From Streptomyces typhae (GTDB lineage Bacteria > Actinomycetota > Actinomycetes > Streptomycetales > Streptomycetaceae), in NCBI RefSeq assembly GCF_009755605.1, contig NZ_WPNZ01000014.1:62001-126000 (forward strand): a DNA stretch of 64,000 nt. The letters are read 5' to 3'. The notes under the pieces were generated by a model. The model worked only from the letters and a program-made list of their open reading frames with translations, made no database searches and was not told where the DNA came from. How positions within the stretch are numbered: position 1 is the first letter of the stretch; the number at the start of each line of letters is the position of its first letter. This document shows positions 14,975-23,949 of the stretch, piece after piece. A program made the position numbers and the translations under genes.

Positions 14975-17628
14975 CCGACACACGGACTCCAGATCTCCGG
15001 GCGGCAGCCCGCGAGCTACACGACGCTGGCCTGTGCGTGCTGCCCATCAAGGCCGACGGCAGCAAGAAGCCGGCCCTGCCCTGGCTCCGGTACAAAGTCA
15101 CCCGCAGCACCCCCGAAGAACACGACCAGTGGTTCGACGGCTCCCCCTCCCGCGGCATCGCCGTGGTCTACGGCGGCGTCTCCGGAGCCGTCGAGATGCT
15201 GGAGTTCGAGGGCCTCGCCGTTCGTGACGGCGTCCTCGACGAGGTCACCGAGATCATGGAGGGCTCCGGCCTCGGCGAGGTCTGGCAGAGCATCACCACC
15301 GGGTGGGCGAGCCAGTCTCCCTCCGGTGGTGTGCACTACCGGGTCCGCGTCGAGGGCGGTGTCGCCGGAAACAAGAAGCTGGCCAGTCGCCTCGCCCGCG
15401 AGGACGAGTACACCGCGGAAGAGCGGCAGCGCCTCGCCGAGAAGCCCAACTCGAAGATCGTGCGCGTCCTCATCGAGACGCGCGGCGAGGGCGGCTACGG
15501 ACTGGTGGAGCCGTCGGGCGGCTCCGTCCACGCCTCCGGGCGCCCGTACGTCCGCCTGGCCGGTGGGCCCGAGAGCATCCCGACCATCAACGCCGAGATG
15601 CTCGAAGCGGTGCACGCCGTCTGTCACATGGTCGACGCGATGCCCCGCGAGGAGAAGGCGAAGACCGCACCCCGCCCGAAGCGCGAGCTTCCCGAGGGCG
15701 GCGTCCGGCCGGGCGATGACTACGAGGCCCGCACGGACTGGCCGGAGATCATCGGCGACGAGTTCGACCCGCTCTTCACGCGCGGCAACACGACGTACTG
15801 GCGCCGCAAGGGCAAGAACCAAGGAATCTCAGCGACGACCGGCCACGCCGCAGACCGCGACCGGCTGTACGTCTTCACCACCTCGACAACGTTCGAAGCA
15901 GAGACGCCCTACGACAAGTTCGCCGCGTACACCCACCTGACCCAGGGCGGCACCAGCGCCGAGCACTTCAAGCGGGCCGCCGCCGAGCTGCGCGGGCGCG
16001 GCTACGGCACCGAGGCTCCCCGCCGACGCCTGTCCTCCGTCCCCGCCCAGCACTTCGCCGACGGCTCCTCCGCGCTCGACGCCGAGCACGCGCCGGACAC
16101 GCAGGAGGGGTTCGAGGGTGGACCGCAGCTGCGCTCTGTCTCCTCGCGCCCTGAGCTGGACATCACCAACGAGGCCGACGGCATCGACGGCGTCCTGCAG
16201 CTCATGAAGGACGGCCGCCTGCCCGACCTGTACAAGCGGTCCGGCGGCCCCTGCTGGGTCTACCGCGACGACAACGACGACCCCGTGGTGAAGCAGCTGG
16301 CCGCCGACAACCTGCGCGCCTACCTCGCCGACCACGTCACGTCGTTCGTCGTGAAGCGCAACCCGCTCACCGAGCGGGAGGAAGAGGAGCGGGAACTGCT
16401 CATGCCCAAGAGCTGCTCCACGATCCTCGGCCGCAAGGACTGGCCGTTGCCGGTACTGCGCGGCGTCGTCACCTCCCCTGTGATCCGCCCCGACGGAAGC
16501 CTGCTCGACTCCCTGGGCTACGACCGCGCGACGGGCCTCTACCTCGAGCCGCGCGTGCCCCTGCGGCGCCTCGCTCCGCAGGTCACGAAGGACAGTCTGG
16601 AGCGGGCAAAGAGCATCGTCCTCGAGCAGGTGCTGCAGGACTTCCCCTGGGTCGCCGCCAGCGACCGCGCTCACTACGTCGGCGCCCTGCTCACGCCCAT
16701 CCTGCGGCCGTACTTCCACGGCCCCACCCCGATGTTCGTCATCACCGCCACGGCGGCCGGGTCTGGAAAGTCCCTGCTCAAAGACATCTTCCGACACTGC
16801 TACGGCATCGCCGACACCGCCTGGCCCGAGAACGACACCGAACTGCGCAAGAGCATCACGACCCAGTTGTACGGCACCGGCCAACCCGTCGTGGTCCTCG
16901 ACAACCTGCCCAACGGCTCGGTCATCAAGTCCCCCGTGCTGAGCGCACTGCTCACCTCGGAGGTATGGGGCGACCGCGTCCTGGGCGCCACCTCCAAGGT
17001 CACCATGCCCAACGACCGGCTCTGGATCGTCACCGGCAACGCGCTGCGCACCGGCGGGGACAACAGGCGCCGCGTGATGTGGGTCCGTCTCGACCCCGAC
17101 TGCCCTGACCCGGATCAGCGCGACGGGTTCACCGTCGGCGACCTCCGCCCGTGGCTGCGCCACAACGCCTCCACGCTGGTCGCCGCACTCGTCACCCTCG
17201 TCCGGTCCTGGATCGCGGCAGGCGCCCCCGCCGTCCGCGTCCGCAAGGGTGACTACAGCGAGTGGGCCAGCATCATCGCTGGGCTGCTCGGCTTCCTCGG
17301 CGTCGAGGGCTGGATGGCCGACCGCAACGAAGCCCTGGACCAGGACGACGAGCTGCAGGAGTGGGCTCTCTTCCTGGAGATGTGGCGCCAGACCTACGGC
17401 GCCGAACCCCTGGCCACCGGCGCACTCATCCAGGGCCTGCCCAACCACGTGCCGCGCAAGGGCGACGAGCTGCCGAGCGCCAACCAGCTCGGCATCTGGC
17501 TGAAGGCCCGCCAGGGCCGCTACTTCGGCACACACAAGGTCGTCATGGTCGTCGACAGCCACCGCAAGCAGAAGCTGTGGCGCGTCGACGTCCACGAGGA
17601 CCGCGGCACCGGAAGGCACGAATCGTGA
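14971..17628 (+). CDS. Prim-pol / helicase fusion replication protein (RepPP-like)
   Basis: The 885-residue protein has an N-terminal bifunctional primase/polymerase domain: LHDAGLCVLPIKADGSKKP, an acidic VEMLEFEG motif near residue 75, and SPSGGVHYRV near residue 116. A C-terminal helicase/ATPase part follows, with Walker A TAAGSGKSLL near residue 595 and a probable Walker B VVVLDNLP. Such proteins start and prime replication of phages, plasmids and the RepPP class of AICEs. The acidic motif is E-x-E rather than the usual D-x-D. TTG 14971 is set by the TTGA overlap with the upstream stop. The iteron-rich region downstream is its likely target. Confidence 0.88.
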   Translation: MTDTRTPDLRAAARELHDAGLCVLPIKADGSKKPALPWLRYKVTRSTPEEHDQWFDGSPSRGIAVVYGGVSGAVEMLEFEGLAVRDGVLDEVTEIMEGSGLGEVWQSITTGWASQSPSGGVHYRVRVEGGVAGNKKLASRLAREDEYTAEERQRLAEKPNSKIVRVLIETRGEGGYGLVEPSGGSVHASGRPYVRLAGGPESIPTINAEMLEAVHAVCHMVDAMPREEKAKTAPRPKRELPEGGVRPGDDYEARTDWPEIIGDEFDPLFTRGNTTYWRRKGKNQGISATTGHAADRDRLYVFTTSTTFEAETPYDKFAAYTHLTQGGTSAEHFKRAAAELRGRGYGTEAPRRRLSSVPAQHFADGSSALDAEHAPDTQEGFEGGPQLRSVSSRPELDITNEADGIDGVLQLMKDGRLPDLYKRSGGPCWVYRDDNDDPVVKQLAADNLRAYLADHVTSFVVKRNPLTEREEEERELLMPKSCSTILGRKDWPLPVLRGVVTSPVIRPDGSLLDSLGYDRATGLYLEPRVPLRRLAPQVTKDSLERAKSIVLEQVLQDFPWVAASDRAHYVGALLTPILRPYFHGPTPMFVITATAAGSGKSLLKDIFRHCYGIADTAWPENDTELRKSITTQLYGTGQPVVVLDNLPNGSVIKSPVLSALLTSEVWGDRVLGATSKVTMPNDRLWIVTGNALRTGGDNRRRVMWVRLDPDCPDPDQRDGFTVGDLRPWLRHNASTLVAALVTLVRSWIAAGAPAVRVRKGDYSEWASIIAGLLGFLGVEGWMADRNEALDQDDELQEWALFLEMWRQTYGAEPLATGALIQGLPNHVPRKGDELPSANQLGIWLKARQGRYFGTHKVVMVVDSHRKQKLWRVDVHEDRGTGRHES

Positions 17629-17986
17629 CCGGGCCGTTTGCGGGGACTGCGGGGAGTCCGCGGGGACCTGTGCGGGGAGTCCCGCAGGTCCCCGCACCCG
17701 GGACCACCTGCGCTGATGCGGGGAGGCGGGGAGGTGCGGGCGGTCGCCTCTCCCCCACACATAGCGCGCGCCTCCCACGTGCATCGCGTGTCACATGCAC
17801 CGCACGTCATCGCACGACGTTCCAGCAGTCCTCCGACATCAAGGGATTTCCAAAGTCCCCGCAAGTCCCCGCGTCCCCGCAAACCCGCTGATCAGCACCA
17901 CCCCAAGACCGCTGGGAAGTCCCCGCAGGGCTCCCGCCAAGTCCCCGCACTCCCCGCAACAGCCCAGCAACCGAATCGAGGTGACC
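17629..17986. other. Noncoding iteron region, candidate replication origin
   Basis: This 358-nt gap holds many copies of AGTCCCCGCA or its complement. The TGCGGGGA(C/G)T orientation is at 17639-17648, 17648-17657, 17659-17669 and 17671-17680. The GTCCCCGCA orientation is at 17688-17696, 17854-17863, 17864-17872, 17873-17881, 17918-17927, 17940-17949 and (TCCCCGCA) 17951-17958. The copies form an inverted cluster and a direct cluster about 150 nt apart. It lies between two replication genes. No gene is seen. Confidence 0.6.
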
Positions 17987-19597
17987 ATGTCCTTCACGCC
18001 ACGCCCCTACCAGCTCGAGGCCATCGAGGCGCTACGCCAGGGATGGGCGGACGGCCGGACCCGTCTGGCCGTCGTCCTGCCGACCGGCGCGGGCAAGACC
18101 GTCGTTTTCTCCCACCTGGCCCACCAGATGCTCGACAGCCTCGGCGGCCGCCGCGTGCTCGTCATCGCCCACCGCGAGGAGCTGATCGAGCAGGCCGCTT
18201 CCAAGCTGCTGGCCGTGGACCCGATGCTGCGCGTCGGCATCGTGAAGGCGCAGCGCGACCAGCACCATGACGCCGACGTGATCGTGGCCTCAGTGCAGAC
18301 CCTGGCTGTGCCGCGCCGCCGCGAGGCCATCCGCGACGTTGGCCTGATCATCGTGGACGAGTGCCACCACGCCGCCGCCCGCTCCTACATGGACGTGCTC
18401 GCCCACTTCGGCGCCTGGGACGGCACCCCCGTCGCAGGCTTCACAGCGACCATGACGCGCACCGACGGCGGCCTCGCCGAGGTCTGGCAGGACGTCGTCT
18501 TCCGCCTCGACATCCTCGACATGATCAGCGACGGCTACCTGTGCGACGTCCGCGGCAAGGCCATCACCGTCGACACCCTCGACCTCAACAAGGTGCGCAC
18601 CCGCGGCGGCGACCTCGTCGACGGCCAGCTGGGGAAAGCCCTCGAGGAGTCGGGCGCCCTCGACGCCATCGCCAAGGCCTACGTCGACCACGCCAGCGAG
18701 CGGCCCGGCGTCGTCTTCACCCCGACCGTCGCCACCGCGCAGGCCGCCGCCGAATCGCTGCGCACGGTCGGCATCACCGCCGCCCCCGTGTGGGGCGACA
18801 TGGCCAAGGAGGGCCGCCGGGACACACTCGCCCGGTACCAAGCTGGCGAGATCCAGGTCCTTACGAACGCGATGCTCTTGACCGAGGGCTTCGACGCCCC
18901 GCACACCAGCTGCGTCGTGGTCGCTCGCCCCACCAAGTCGCCCGGCCTGTACGTGCAGATGGTCGGCCGTGGTCTGCGGCCGGCCCCCGGCAAGACGGAC
19001 GCGCTGCTGCTCGACGTGATGGGCGCTGCGTCCCGCCACAAGCTGGCGTCGATGGTGGACCTCACCGCACGCGAGATCGGCCAGGCCGAGGAGGGCAAGA
19101 CGCTCAAGCAGGTGGCCGAGGAGCACGTGGCCTCCGAGAAGCGCCGCGCGCTCGCCGCCCGAGTCGAGGCCGAGGAGATCAACCTGTTCGGCAGCAGCGC
19201 GATCCGGTGGCTGCGCACCGAGGACGGCACCTGGTTCATCCGTCTCACCGGCGCCATGTTCCTGTTCCTCGTCCGCGACCCCGGCACCCGCCTGTACCGG
19301 ATGCGCCGGTGGACGCAGACGCACGGCGTGCACGGGCCGACGGAAGACGTGGCCCGGCCCCTGCCGGAGGCACTCGCGTGGCTGGAGCAGCAGGCCAAGG
19401 TCTTGGCGCCCCAGGCGTTCGTCGCGCGGGAGGCCCGGTGGAGGCGTAGCCAGCCCAGCGCGAAGCAACTCGGCCTATGTCGTCGCCTCGGCATCGCGGT
19501 GCCGCGCGGCAGCACGGCCGGGGACGTCGCCGATCTCATCGACCAGGGCCGCGTCGGCCAAGTCCTCGGCCAGCTCATCCTTCCTGCCGCCGCGTGA
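17987..19597 (+). CDS. DEAD/DECH-box superfamily 2 helicase
   Basis: The 536-residue protein starts SFTPRPYQLEAIEAL (Q-like motif), with Walker A PTGAGKT at residues 32-38, DECHH box near residue 124, TATMTRTDGG (motif III) and a C-terminal helicase domain with LLTEGFDAPHTSCVVVARPTKS and QMVGRGLRP (motif VI). It is a DNA or RNA unwinding ATPase of the UvrB/RecQ-like SF2 type and probably serves phage replication or recombination. ATG 17987 has AGGTGA upstream. Confidence 0.92.
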   Translation: MSFTPRPYQLEAIEALRQGWADGRTRLAVVLPTGAGKTVVFSHLAHQMLDSLGGRRVLVIAHREELIEQAASKLLAVDPMLRVGIVKAQRDQHHDADVIVASVQTLAVPRRREAIRDVGLIIVDECHHAAARSYMDVLAHFGAWDGTPVAGFTATMTRTDGGLAEVWQDVVFRLDILDMISDGYLCDVRGKAITVDTLDLNKVRTRGGDLVDGQLGKALEESGALDAIAKAYVDHASERPGVVFTPTVATAQAAAESLRTVGITAAPVWGDMAKEGRRDTLARYQAGEIQVLTNAMLLTEGFDAPHTSCVVVARPTKSPGLYVQMVGRGLRPAPGKTDALLLDVMGAASRHKLASMVDLTAREIGQAEEGKTLKQVAEEHVASEKRRALAARVEAEEINLFGSSAIRWLRTEDGTWFIRLTGAMFLFLVRDPGTRLYRMRRWTQTHGVHGPTEDVARPLPEALAWLEQQAKVLAPQAFVAREARWRRSQPSAKQLGLCRRLGIAVPRGSTAGDVADLIDQGRVGQVLGQLILPAAA

Positions 19598-19655
19598 CGG
19601 CCGGGCCTGTTGCTACCAGGACCGGCCCTCCACCCATCAGATCACGGAGGAACTC

Positions 19656-19847
19656 GTGAAGACCCGAACCCGCCGTTGCGTGCGCGGGCACTTCATCCCC
19701 GCCACCGCCGAGACCGACGCCTGCCGGTGCACGCTCTGGCCGCGCCGTCTGCGCAGGTACCGCTTCAGCAGCGACACCTACGGGCAGAGCCTCGCCATCC
19801 GCCGCAAGATCATCCGCACCGTCTGGCCTGTAGGGAGCTACCTGTGA
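19656..19847 (+). CDS. Small basic hypothetical protein
   Basis: A 63-residue Arg-rich protein with a C-x(7)-H... CRC pattern in its first half. Its GTG start has GGAGG upstream, and its stop overlaps the next GTG. Function unknown. Confidence 0.55.
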   Translation: MKTRTRRCVRGHFIPATAETDACRCTLWPRRLRRYRFSSDTYGQSLAIRRKIIRTVWPVGSYL

Positions 19848-20149
19848 CCAGCCGCCGCTACGTCACCCTCTGCCGCGCCGCAGGCCTGCTCCTCGGCGCC
19901 GCCGCCATCCCCGTCCTCTTCACCCGCTACAGCCCGATGGCCGTACTCCTGGGCACCGCCAGCGCCTGCCTCTTCTGGCGGGCCCGCGAGGAAGCCGCCG
20001 CCGACCGGCGCGCCCGCGTCGCCGCCCGCCGCGCCGAGCTGGCCGCCCGCCCGTGCCCGCCCCCGCCGGACGGCCGCCCGCTCGACGCCCGCGAGCGCGC
20101 CGCCCTCGCCGACATCGCCGCCCACTACGACCACGGGACTGCAGCATGA
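19844..20149 (+). CDS. Small membrane protein
   Basis: A 101-residue protein with two hydrophobic helices (about residues 11-26 and 30-46) and a charged cytoplasmic tail. Coupled to both neighbours through 4-bp overlaps. Possibly part of the transfer or spread functions encoded downstream. Confidence 0.6.
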   Translation: MTSRRYVTLCRAAGLLLGAAAIPVLFTRYSPMAVLLGTASACLFWRAREEAAADRRARVAARRAELAARPCPPPPDGRPLDARERAALADIAAHYDHGTAA

Positions 20150-20409
20150 CCAACCGCATCCGCCTCGACGACCTGACCGACGACGCCCTCGACGCCCTGT
20201 ACGACAACGCCACGCGGGGGTGGCGACGCGGGGACCGCTGGAAGGAGCGCGCGCTGGAGGCCGAGGCCGCCCTCGCGCGGGTGTACGAATGGGCCGACGA
20301 ACTCGACGAGACCGCCCGACGGGTGCACCCGGACGCTGTGCACCCCGTGGCGGCAGGACTCCGGCACCGGATCAACTACGACCCGATCAAGGAGAGCACC
20401 CGCCGATGA
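20146..20409 (+). CDS. Hypothetical charged helical protein
   Basis: An 87-residue protein (TNRIRLDDLTDDALDALYD...) predicted mostly helical, with a coiled-coil-like middle (RWKERALEAEAALARVYEWADEL). Similar small proteins are common in actinophage and AICE early regions. Start ATG overlaps the upstream stop. Confidence 0.6.
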   Translation: MTNRIRLDDLTDDALDALYDNATRGWRRGDRWKERALEAEAALARVYEWADELDETARRVHPDAVHPVAAGLRHRINYDPIKESTRR

Positions 20410-21032
20410 GCGCCACCTGCGGCCTGTGCCAGCGCGACCTGGCCGACGGCTATCTGTGCCGCCGCCACACCGAGGAGCTGGCCGCGACGCTGCAGCAGTT
20501 GCCCGTCTTCCATGACGAGCTGCTGCAGTGCCTGGTGCCGCGCAGCCGCGGCTTCGGCGACATCGTGCCGACGCGGGGATCGGCCGGCCCCCGCTCGCCG
20601 CTCGACGAGGACGTCCTCGACGAGATCGTCACCGCGGGCATGGCGCAGGTCGTGCACCTGTGGCGGGTGGACGTGCAGCGCGTCCGCTGGCCGCACCACG
20701 GGCCGCCGCCTCCGGCCGATCTGGCGGCGGACTGCCGGTGGCTGGGCATGGAACTCGACTGGATCGCCGCCGAGTACGTCGCGGCCGGCGACCTGGCCCG
20801 CGAACTCCGCGAACTCGAGACGTCCGCGCGCTCCATCGTCGGCGACCCCAGGCCGCGCTCGCAGCGGCTCGGCACCTGCGTGGCCATCGACACCGCAGGC
20901 GTGGTGTGCGGGGCCGTCATCCGGCGGATGCCGGGCCAGACCCGGATCCAGTGCCGGTGGTGCGGCTACGCCTACGAGACTGCCCTCGACTGGGCGCGGC
21001 TCCAGCACTTCCAGCCCGACGAGGCGGCGTGA
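20406..21032 (+). CDS. Hypothetical protein with two zinc-ribbon-like Cys motifs
   Basis: The 208-residue protein begins with CGLCQRDLADGYLCRRHT (Cys/His metal site) and ends with a second Cys set (CVAID...VVCGAVIRRM...IQCRWCG). The middle is helical. Such proteins recur in actinomycete mobile elements but their role is unknown. ATG 20406 overlaps the previous stop, and its own stop overlaps the next GTG. Confidence 0.65.
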   Translation: MSATCGLCQRDLADGYLCRRHTEELAATLQQLPVFHDELLQCLVPRSRGFGDIVPTRGSAGPRSPLDEDVLDEIVTAGMAQVVHLWRVDVQRVRWPHHGPPPPADLAADCRWLGMELDWIAAEYVAAGDLARELRELETSARSIVGDPRPRSQRLGTCVAIDTAGVVCGAVIRRMPGQTRIQCRWCGYAYETALDWARLQHFQPDEAA

Positions 21033-21313
21033 AGGCCTTGTGTCAAACCCCCCAGTTGGATACCGTGGTGGGGATGGACCCGAAGCCCTGGCGGGACCGG
21101 ATCAGCGACGAGGACAGGCTGTTGGAGCAGCTCAACCAACTCGCATCCGCATCCGCCGACCGACGCGCACAAGCGCTTCTCGACGGCGTGAACGAACTCG
21201 GCACGATCGCCGACGTCGCCCGCGACCGTGGAGTGAGCTGGACTGCCGTCGATAAGTCGATCAAGAAGTACGAGCGCAAGAAGGCGTCCCAGAAGGACGC
21301 CACAACCGAATAG
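21029..21313 (+). CDS. Small helix-turn-helix protein
   Basis: A 94-residue protein with a sigma-region-4-like HTH (ELGTIADVARDRGVSWTAVDKSIKKYERKK) and a basic tail. GTG 21029 overlaps the upstream stop in the same way as its neighbours; an internal ATG at 21074 would give 79 residues. Likely a DNA-binding regulator. Confidence 0.65.
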   Translation: MKALCQTPQLDTVVGMDPKPWRDRISDEDRLLEQLNQLASASADRRAQALLDGVNELGTIADVARDRGVSWTAVDKSIKKYERKKASQKDATTE

Positions 21314-21406
21314 ACGAGGGCCGGGACAGCAGCTCGGGTGTTGGAGCACCCGGCGCGCGCACCGCCCGACCCTCTACCGAACTACCTGATCAGAGCAGGA
21401 GTCGGC

Positions 21407-21637
21407 ATGACCGATCATGTCGCGCGTCTCGACGCGCCCGCAAGTTCCCCCGTTCCTGACCCGAGCAATCTCGCCGTCGCCGCGAGCGTCGGCCAGCAGA
21501 TGCTCAACACCTACGGCAACAGCAGCCGCGACGGCTTCACCTACCCCGAGGCCTACGGCGCGCTCCGCGAGTCCCTCCGCATCCTCCTGCGCGCCATCGG
21601 CACCGCAGCCGCGGTCCACGGGGGTGAGGCCCTGTGA
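21407..21637 (+). CDS. Hypothetical protein upstream of the membrane gene
   Basis: A 76-residue protein with no recognised family. GGAG lies 6 nt before ATG 21407, and its stop overlaps the next gene by 4 bp, so it belongs to the Spd/TraB-type block. Confidence 0.6.
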   Translation: MTDHVARLDAPASSPVPDPSNLAVAASVGQQMLNTYGNSSRDGFTYPEAYGALRESLRILLRAIGTAAAVHGGEAL

Positions 21638-22752
21638 GCACGCGTAAGGAACTCACCGGCCCCCAGAAGTGGATGCTCGCCTGCGCCGCCGCGCCGATGG
21701 CCGCCGTCGGCATCGCCGGAGGCTTCGGCACCTACAGCAACGTGATCGCCGAGTTCGGCCGGGCAGCGACCGCCATTGGCGTCGTCGCCGCAGGAGAGGG
21801 CCTCACCCTCGTCCTCGCCCTGACCATGCTCGCCCTCACCCTCCTCGGCCAGGCCACCCCCCGCGTCGTCCGCGCAGGGCTGTGGCTGGCCCCGGCCGCC
21901 GCCGCCCTGGTCGGCGTCGCCGTCGCCGACGGCCTCACCGAACAGATCGTGTACGCGGCCACCCCCCTCGCCATGTGCGGCGCCGCCGAGGGCCTCGGCC
22001 TCATCGCCCGCCGCATCGTCATCTACACCACCGGCGTCGACGCCGAAGCCCGCCGCCGTACCGCCACCGCCGTGCAGCGCCTCGCCTACCAGCGGGCGGT
22101 CGCCGACCGGCACCCCGACGAGGGCCGCCGCGAGGACGCGCTGCGCAAGTCCTGGAGGCTGGCCGAGCAGATCGGCGTCGACGACCCCGAGCTGGCCGCC
22201 GGCCTCATCGAGGACCAGCGCAAGCGGCTGCGGCAGGGCGCCGACGAAGCCCTGGCGGGCATGCTCACCGCGGCGCCGGAGCCTGCCCGCCCGGAGCCGG
22301 TGCCCGTGCGAACGGAGACCGCCGAGGAGATCCTGGCCCGCAAGCTCGCCGCCATGAGCCAAGACGATGCGGTACGCCTGGCAGCGGATGCGCACCCCGA
22401 TGCGCACCCGGCCGAACTCGCCGCGATCCTCGGCCACTACGGCATCACCGTGGACGCCGTCCAGGTGGCCCTCATCCTCGCCCGGCAGCCCGAGCAACAC
22501 GACGTGTATCGACCGGATACGGCAGATGCGCCCAAGGTCAGCGGCCTGCACCCGGTCACCGTCGAGGCCGCCGTCGTCGAGGCCGCATCCGCTCTGGGAC
22601 CGGATGCGAAAGCCCGCGAGATCGCCGAGCATCTCGCCCGGCACCGGCGCCTGGTCGTCACCGAGCCGTACATCCGCACCGCTCTGTCCCGCGAGGCGAA
22701 GCGGCAGCAGGGCACGGCCCCGGCCACGCCGATGGAAGGCGGATACGCATGA
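21634..22752 (+). CDS. Spd-like integral membrane protein of AICE type
   Basis: The 372-residue protein has about four N-terminal transmembrane helices (within residues 12-130), then a charged helical region and a C-terminal winged-helix-like part (VTVEAAVVEAASALGPDAKAREIAEHLARHRR). Its first 130 residues look like membrane proteins usually encoded just before spd and tra genes of actinomycete integrative conjugative elements. It may help plasmid spread across septa. The role is inferred from context. Confidence 0.6.
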   Translation: MSTRKELTGPQKWMLACAAAPMAAVGIAGGFGTYSNVIAEFGRAATAIGVVAAGEGLTLVLALTMLALTLLGQATPRVVRAGLWLAPAAAALVGVAVADGLTEQIVYAATPLAMCGAAEGLGLIARRIVIYTTGVDAEARRRTATAVQRLAYQRAVADRHPDEGRREDALRKSWRLAEQIGVDDPELAAGLIEDQRKRLRQGADEALAGMLTAAPEPARPEPVPVRTETAEEILARKLAAMSQDDAVRLAADAHPDAHPAELAAILGHYGITVDAVQVALILARQPEQHDVYRPDTADAPKVSGLHPVTVEAAVVEAASALGPDAKAREIAEHLARHRRLVVTEPYIRTALSREAKRQQGTAPATPMEGGYA

Positions 22753-22925
22753 TGCGCTTCCTGTTCGGCGCCCTCCTCGGTCTCTTGGTCGCCGTCCCCA
22801 CGCTCCTCGACCTGGTCCTCGGTATCGCCATCCTCGCCCTCGCGCAGCCCCCGCTCGTCGTCGCCGTCGGCGGTGTCCTCGCCTGGCCGCGGCTCACCCG
22901 CACCGTGCGGGGGTGGACGTTGTGA
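22749..22925 (+). CDS. Small membrane protein (SpdA-like)
   Basis: A 58-residue, almost wholly hydrophobic protein (two ATG starts at 22749/22752) with two membrane helices. It is coupled by 4-bp overlaps to genes on both sides, as in Streptomyces spd operons. Confidence 0.6.
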   Translation: MMRFLFGALLGLLVAVPTLLDLVLGIAILALAQPPLVVAVGGVLAWPRLTRTVRGWTL

Positions 22926-23263
22926 GCGAAGCCCTCGACAAGGCCGAGGCCGCGGCCCGCGAGGCCGCCCAGGACACCGACGTCCTGCGGATCGTGGCCG
23001 CCGTCCTCGCCACCCAGCAGGCCGCACAGCAGCAGGACCCCGCCCCGGCCGCGCAGCAGCCGATCAAGGCGCACCCGTGGGGCACCTACGCGGCGGCCGG
23101 ATGCTTCGGCCTGCTCGCCCTCGTCCTGGTCGTCGTCCTGGTGATGTTCGTGGTGTTCGGCCTGACGATCCTCGCCGCCGTCCTCGGCCTGGTCGTCGTC
23201 GCCCTGACGATCTGCGTCCTCGTCCTGCGCGGCATGTGGCGCGACTACCAGAAGGGCCACTGA
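22922..23263 (+). CDS. Membrane protein (SpdB-like)
   Basis: A 113-residue protein with a soluble helical N-terminus (about 45 residues) and two strong transmembrane helices (about residues 52-100) followed by RGMWRDYQKGH. The topology and position upstream of traB match Spd proteins that aid intramycelial spread. Inferred. Confidence 0.6.
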   Translation: MSEALDKAEAAAREAAQDTDVLRIVAAVLATQQAAQQQDPAPAAQQPIKAHPWGTYAAAGCFGLLALVLVVVLVMFVVFGLTILAAVLGLVVVALTICVLVLRGMWRDYQKGH

Positions 23264-23288
23264 CCGGCCCTTCCGTCCTCCGCAGCAT

Positions 23289-23304
23289 CGTTCCAAATGG
23301 AACG
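23289..23304. promoter_or_regulatory. Palindrome, possible operator
   Basis: Perfect inverted repeat CGTTCCA-AA-TGGAACG in the 92-nt gap after the SpdB-like gene. It is AT-richer than its surroundings and stands upstream of a run of small genes leading to Nudix and traB. Confidence 0.5.
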
Positions 23305-23355
23305 TTGCCGTGGGGGTGCGGTGGGGCCGGAGAGACCGGCCCTGAAAGGAGCACC

Positions 23356-23523
23356 ATGTCTGACCCGCAGAGCACCGTGGACGCGTCGAAGCTCGTCGCG
23401 CAGGCCATCGGCGATTACGGCCTGGAGTCCGATGAGGCCGTCGGCGCGATGGACGCCGCACTCGGCGCCGCCGAGCAGGCCCGCGCCAACGGCTACACCG
23501 CCGACGACATCCGCAACGGCTGA
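23356..23523 (+). CDS. Very small hypothetical protein
   Basis: A 55-residue acidic helical protein (SDPQSTVDASKLVAQAIGDYG...). AAAGGAG lies 6 nt before ATG 23356. No family recognised. Confidence 0.6.
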   Translation: MSDPQSTVDASKLVAQAIGDYGLESDEAVGAMDAALGAAEQARANGYTADDIRNG

Positions 23524-23537
23524 CCCGGAGGGACACC

Positions 23538-23768
23538 ATGGAGACCCCCGAGATCAAGCCCCGCAGCGAGTGCCAGGTACAGGCCGAGGAGTACATGTAC
23601 CTGGCGGCCCGCCTGGCGCGCCGCGCCGAAATGATGAGCCAGCGCGAGGACCGCCACAAGGTCCCCGCGACGGCCGCCGTCGGCGCCCTGTACGCCGACA
23701 TCGCCCGCACGTGGGCCACCCTCGCCGCCACCGCCCCGCAGGGCGACGAGGAGACCGACCGTGGCTGA
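23538..23768 (+). CDS. Small hypothetical protein
   Basis: A 76-residue helical protein with the segment QAEEYMYLAARLARRAEMMSQ. GGAGGG precedes ATG 23538. Overlaps the next small gene by 8 bp. Confidence 0.6.
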   Translation: METPEIKPRSECQVQAEEYMYLAARLARRAEMMSQREDRHKVPATAAVGALYADIARTWATLAATAPQGDEETDRG

Positions 23769-23925
23769 CCTCAAGTACACGGCCTGGGAAAGGGCGCAGA
23801 TCGCCGCCGTCGAGGTGCGCAGCCTCAAGCGGGCCGCCGCGATCGGCTACGACGCCCACACCGAGCGCCTGCGGGCGCTGAAGCGCATCGAGGACAAGGC
23901 CCGCCGCCGGGCCAACCGTAAGTAG
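23761..23925 (+). CDS. Very small basic protein
   Basis: A 54-residue protein starting at GTG 23761 (VADLKYTAWERAQIAAVEVRS... ending ARRRANRK). It overlaps the previous gene and is followed 24 nt later by the Nudix gene. Function unknown; the basic tail could bind nucleic acid. Confidence 0.5.
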   Translation: MADLKYTAWERAQIAAVEVRSLKRAAAIGYDAHTERLRALKRIEDKARRRANRK

Positions 23926-23949
23926 CCCCCCGACCAGGAAGAAGAGGAC

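Noticed and set aside
15829..17784. 651-aa minus-strand open frame opposite the prim-pol gene
   Set aside because: No domain, Val/Gly/Asp/His-rich; the plus strand has the Walker and prim-pol motifs.
17639..17958. CRISPR array
   Set aside because: Units are about 10 nt, in both orientations and without regular spacers.
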